From Rhea pennata (Eukaryota > Chordata > Aves > Rheiformes > Rheidae), in contig NC_084664.1 in assembly GCF_028389875.1 (NCBI RefSeq), positions 113,715,466 to 113,779,465 on the forward strand: 64,000 bases of DNA, in the 5' to 3' direction. Under the pieces are notes generated by a model, which saw nothing but the letters and a program-made list of their open reading frames with translations, was not told the origin of the DNA and ran no database searches. This document shows, piece after piece, positions 62,501-64,000 of the stretch (position 1 is the stretch's first letter; every line of letters begins with the position of its first letter). The position numbers and the translations under genes were made by a program.

Positions 62501-63367
62501 AAGAAAAGGTTCTGAGAAAATCAGTGTCCTTCATTCTCATGGTAATTTTCTGCAAGTTACCAGTTAATTAACATGCAGTATATGCAGTTGTTACTGTGGG
62601 TGAAATTTCTGCTGTACATCATGCTTTGGGAGTGTTTTGGAAAATCAGATCTGGTAAATGGAGAATATGACTTTAGTGTTGGTTTCTCGTTGAACTATAA
62701 GTGGATAACTCAATTCTGTTGAAAATCACTAGCATTAGACTCCATGTTCAAATCCAGTCTCTAGAATCATGTTTCCTCCTGCCCTCTTAAGATTAGACAC
62801 AACCTGGCAGTGTCTCAGTCTAAGTGGAGGTTGCCTGGAAGAGGAAAGAAATAACAGATTATTTGAAAAAAAATAACATTCTTTGGCCAAAAAATATTGT
62901 TGTTTGTCTCTCACAATTCTCTCAATTATCTTGACAAAAGTTGTTCTAGTAAGATATATTAGGGAGATAATGAATGCATACTATATATACTTTTAGGAGA
63001 AAAGACTTTGTTCCTGTTTATTCTTCAGATACTGTAAAACTTCTTACTTTTTGTGCTTCTTTTATGGTAAGAAAGTAACAGAATACTGAATGGAAAGCTT
63101 TTGGGAAAAATTCTGAATTACAGTCTTCTCAAGGCTTCACTGTTAGTTTCATTATTTTACTTACAACAATATTTTGGAGGATTGCATATTCTTGAGTGGA
63201 CTTGAGTTTAATATATTGCTTTGAATATGGATTTTCATAAGTTGTTGTTGTTGTTCAGTTCCATTCCAATAGATTATAACTTGTATAGAAAATTCTGGTC
63301 ACTTCAAGATTACTTTCGGAATCCAGTGCAGTGCTATGAGAAAGTGTCATGGAAAACTTTTCTTAAG
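53551..63367 (+). CDS. THOC1: THO complex subunit 1 (Hpr1/p84), 3'-partial, 10 exons
   Basis: Nuclear core subunit of THO, part of the TREX complex that couples transcription to mRNA packaging and export and limits R-loops. Join: 53551-53598, 55416-55489, 55595-55655, 56322-56388, 57778-57896, 59137-59185, 59700-59795, 60177-60259, 60802-60875, 63259-63367, continuing beyond the window. All joins are GT/AG and in frame, giving 260 codons that correspond to about the first 262 residues of the 657-residue human protein as I recall it. Diagnostic strings are LFSLPEAR, DVLDCLPLDQCD, FTFVEKNVATWKS, GKNYLLRMCN, LFPLSEKSGLNLQSQFNLENVTV and DYFRNPVQCYEK (the longest is split by an intron). The C-terminal death domain lies outside. 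The start is set by similarity to the human MSP N-terminus; an in-frame ATG at 53506 could extend it by 15 residues. Confidence 0.96.
53599..55415 (+). other. THOC1: THOC1 intron 1
   Basis: Begins in the CpG island and holds the minisatellite at 53768-54387; the rest is AT-rich. It ends with a TACCTTATGTAG acceptor. Confidence 0.9.
53768..54387. repeat. GC-rich minisatellite in THOC1 intron 1
   Basis: About eight tandem units, the first and last partial. Copies of the core GCACGGCCGTTA start at 53803, 53880, 53953, 54026, 54095, 54164, 54237 and 54319, so unit lengths are 77, 73, 73, 69, 69, 73 and 82. Each unit has a GC-rich core (CGGCCCGCCGGGGCGCGCGCCGG) split here for reading as CGGCCCGCCGGGG then CGCGCGCCGG, and a C-rich or CACA segment of variable length. 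The last two units have diverged (CGCTGGGG, CCTTGCACGG). Both GCGCGC and CACACA stretches alternate purine and pyrimidine. Long open frames across it in all six frames are composition artefacts. Confidence 0.97.
55416..55489 (+). CDS. THOC1: THOC1 exon 2
   Basis: 74 bp encoding TSTREALNNKTIKPLLNAF and NQIPG, ending in phase 2 before GTAAGT. Residues about 17-40. Confidence 0.95.
55490..55594 (+). other. THOC1: THOC1 intron 2, 105 bases
   Basis: A very short intron between GTAAGT and TATTTGCAG. It has consensus ends and is close to the practical minimum for vertebrate splicing. Confidence 0.92.
55595..55655 (+). CDS. THOC1: THOC1 exon 3
   Basis: 61 bp encoding (S)ENEKKCTLDQAFR and VIVEEEI, phase 0 end before GTAAGT. 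Matches the human segment around residues 41-63. Confidence 0.95.
55656..56321 (+). other. THOC1: THOC1 intron 3
   Basis: AT-rich intron with a GTGTTTAG acceptor; no repeat recognised. Confidence 0.88.
56322..56388 (+). CDS. THOC1: THOC1 exon 4
   Basis: 67 bp encoding INKAPCENLLAIISLAING and VTE, ending in phase 1 before GTGAGC. A helical segment of the THO N-terminal region. Confidence 0.95.
56389..57777 (+). other. THOC1: THOC1 intron 4
   Basis: 1.4 kb, AT-rich with T tracts. No repeat or exon recognised. Acceptor is CATTCCTCGTAG. Confidence 0.88.
57778..57896 (+). CDS. THOC1: THOC1 exon 5
   Basis: 119 bp encoding GICTASTPFVLLGDVLDCLP, then LDQCDKIFTFVEKNVATWKS, nearly identical to human THOC1 as recalled. 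Phase 0 end before GTAAGT. Confidence 0.97.
57897..59136 (+). other. THOC1: THOC1 intron 5
   Basis: 1.24 kb, AT-rich. A 112-codon open frame at 58683-59021 lies wholly inside and shows no THOC1-like or other domain. Acceptor CCATTTCAG. Confidence 0.88.
59137..59185 (+). CDS. THOC1: THOC1 exon 6
   Basis: 49 bp encoding NMFYSAGKNYLLRMCN, phase 1 end before GTGAGT. A small but well-conserved exon. Confidence 0.96.
59186..59699 (+). other. THOC1: THOC1 intron 6
   Basis: 0.5 kb, AT-rich, acceptor TACAACATTTAG. Nothing else seen. Confidence 0.88.
59700..59795 (+). CDS. THOC1: THOC1 exon 7
   Basis: 96 bp encoding DLLRRLSKSQNTVFCGRIQL, then FLARLFPLSEKS. Phase 1 end before GTGAGA. Confidence 0.96.
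59796..60176 (+). other. THOC1: THOC1 intron 7
   Basis: 381 bases, more than a quarter of which is an antisense CR1 tail (59932-60032). Acceptor TTTTCCACAG. Confidence 0.9.
59932..60032 (-). mobile_element. CR1 3'-end fragment, antisense
   Basis: On the minus strand this reads CTGTCTAACATGC, GACTAGATGATCTCCAGAGG, TCCCTTCCAACCTTACC and a degenerate GATTCTGTGA tail, the same 3' end as the 35.9 kb copy. Only about 100 bases remain. It sits about 145 bases before THOC1 exon 8. Confidence 0.93.
60177..60259 (+). CDS. THOC1: THOC1 exon 8
   Basis: 83 bp encoding GLNLQSQFNLENVTVFNTNE and HESTLGQK, phase 0 end before GTGAAA, a weaker donor. Reading on past the donor gives an unrelated tail and a stop. 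Confidence 0.95.
60260..60801 (+). other. THOC1: THOC1 intron 8
   Basis: 0.54 kb, AT-rich, acceptor TTTTTTCCCATTAG. Nothing else seen. Confidence 0.88.
60802..60875 (+). CDS. THOC1: THOC1 exon 9
   Basis: 74 bp encoding an acidic linker, HIEEREEGMDVEEGEMGDDE then APTS, ending in phase 2 before GTGAGT. The acidic stretch is conserved with human, where it reads much the same. Confidence 0.95.
61658..61808 (-). mobile_element. tRNA-Ile-derived SINE with CR1 tail (TguSINE1-like)
   Basis: On the minus strand the element starts with a tRNA-Ile(AAT)-like head (61808-61730). The A box TAGCTCAGCTGATTAGAG is at 61796-61779, the anticodon AAT at 61769-61767 in GTGCTAATAA, and the B box GGTTTGATCCC at 61751-61741. 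It continues into a CR1 3' end, GGTGATCTCCAGAGGTCCC, TTCCAACCTTACC and GATTCTATGATTCTATGATT. tRNA-Ile head plus CR1-X-type tail is the layout reported for TguSINE1 in passerines. This copy has mutations in tRNA stems and is not a functional tRNA gene. Confidence 0.9.
61730..61808 (-). pseudogene. tRNA-Ile(AAT)-like head of the SINE
   Basis: 79 bases align along their whole length with tRNA-Ile. The acceptor-side 5' end carries extra bases (GGGGGTTAGGTTTAGC), and the anticodon-stem and T-stem positions are altered (AATGAAAAGGTTGCAGG). The internal RNA polymerase III boxes are recognisable. Because the CR1 tail directly follows, it is a SINE part, not a tRNA gene. Confidence 0.85.
63241..63258 (+). 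repeat. THOC1: GTT microsatellite forming a splice acceptor
   Basis: Five GTT units followed by CAG directly abut THOC1 exon 10. The repeat replaces the usual pyrimidine tract. Confidence 0.92.
63259..63367 (+). CDS. THOC1: THOC1 exon 10
   Basis: 109 bp encoding (C)SIPIDYNLYRKFWSLQ, then DYFRNPVQCYEKVSWKTFLK. Phase 0 end before GTAATC. Last coding exon in the window. Confidence 0.97.
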
Positions 63368-64000
63368 GTAATCAGAGTTTATTTCAACTCTTGAGCCTAA
63401 GTAAAATAGTAATAATAATAATAGTGTATGGGGAAATGCATTTTACTGTTTTCTAAAATGAGTCTTTGACACTAAATAATTTATTAAGATGTACCATAAA
63501 TCTTTTAATAAAGCTGAAGTTTATGACTTGCTGTCAATTACAGCAAAACTTTGTATGTTACAATGATGTTAGAAATACAATTTTTATCATTTGTCAGCTG
63601 CAAAAAGCAGAATCTGTGCATGCGAGTGTTTTTTCTTCCTACTAAGAAAAGTAGTTTTACCTGATCCTAGATCTATTGCACTAAATGTAGATACATATTT
63701 AAATTGCTTTCAAATAGAGCCATGTTGATACCGATGGGATCCTATGCAGGATAAGATTCTAATGAAATTCGGATTTTTTTTTTTTATAGAAGCAATGACT
63801 TGAACCTATTCTTGCGCCAGTTGAGTAATTATTAGTAGTGTTTCAGTTTTGCTAACTGTAAATGTTGAGGATTATTTATCACTAAGTTACACTAGTTTCT
63901 TCACAATTTACTACTCAGTTTTCATTTAATTGTAAGAAGCCTGTTTTTTAAATCCTCATTCTCTGTGCACTGGTAATAAGAAATAAAATCCACTCAGATA
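63368..64000 (+). other. THOC1: THOC1 intron 10 (continues beyond window)
   Basis: AT-rich with ATA repeats near 63410-63423. The next exon, expected to continue with a YSEEVL-like sequence, is not present. Confidence 0.85.

Larger units (their letters stand above)
60876..63258 (+). other. THOC1: THOC1 intron 9
   Basis: 2.4 kb, AT-rich, with the tRNA-Ile/CR1 SINE at 61658-61808. The acceptor is formed by a GTT microsatellite followed by CAG (63241-63258). Confidence 0.9.

Overview
This is avian nuclear DNA, probably from a passerine. It is intron-rich and AT-rich, with CR1 LINE copies that end in the typical GATTCTAT tandem tail. One minus-strand SINE (61658-61808) joins a tRNA-Ile-like head to a CR1 tail, the architecture described for TguSINE1, a passerine family. 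The species call is inference; the bird call is firm.

Two protein-coding genes lie on the plus strand in tandem. COLEC12 (collectin-12, scavenger receptor CL-P1) enters from the left. The window holds its transmembrane exon (13410) through its stop codon (29370), eight coding exons in all. They encode a membrane anchor, a glycosylated coiled-coil stalk, 49 collagen triplets and a galactose-type C-type lectin domain. Only the first, short cytoplasmic coding part is missing, to the left. THOC1 (THO complex subunit 1) starts in a CpG island near 53.5 kb, and its first ten coding exons are present. The gene runs off the right edge after roughly 260 codons. All exon joins keep reading frame. THOC1 and COLEC12 are also same-strand neighbours on human 18p11.32, so this is conserved synteny. 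I see no functional link between the two genes.

Layout: 1-13409 COLEC12 5' intron; 13410-29370 COLEC12 coding exons and introns; 29371 to about 30125 its 3' UTR; about 30.1-53.4 kb an intergenic desert with a CpG island (33.6-34.06 kb) and a 5'-truncated CR1 (35.85-36.92 kb); 53.4-64.0 kb THOC1. THOC1 intron 1 begins with a GC-rich minisatellite of about eight units.

The points most worth a second look are the tRNA-Ile/CR1 SINE, a 276-bp CpG-containing block bracketed by near-identical 20-bp direct repeats at 1.54-1.86 kb, the THOC1 intron-1 minisatellite, an in-frame upstream ATG in THOC1, and the orphan CpG island. I found no bacterial-type operon, CRISPR array or clearly novel protein system. 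Splice sites and homologies were read by eye, without database searches.
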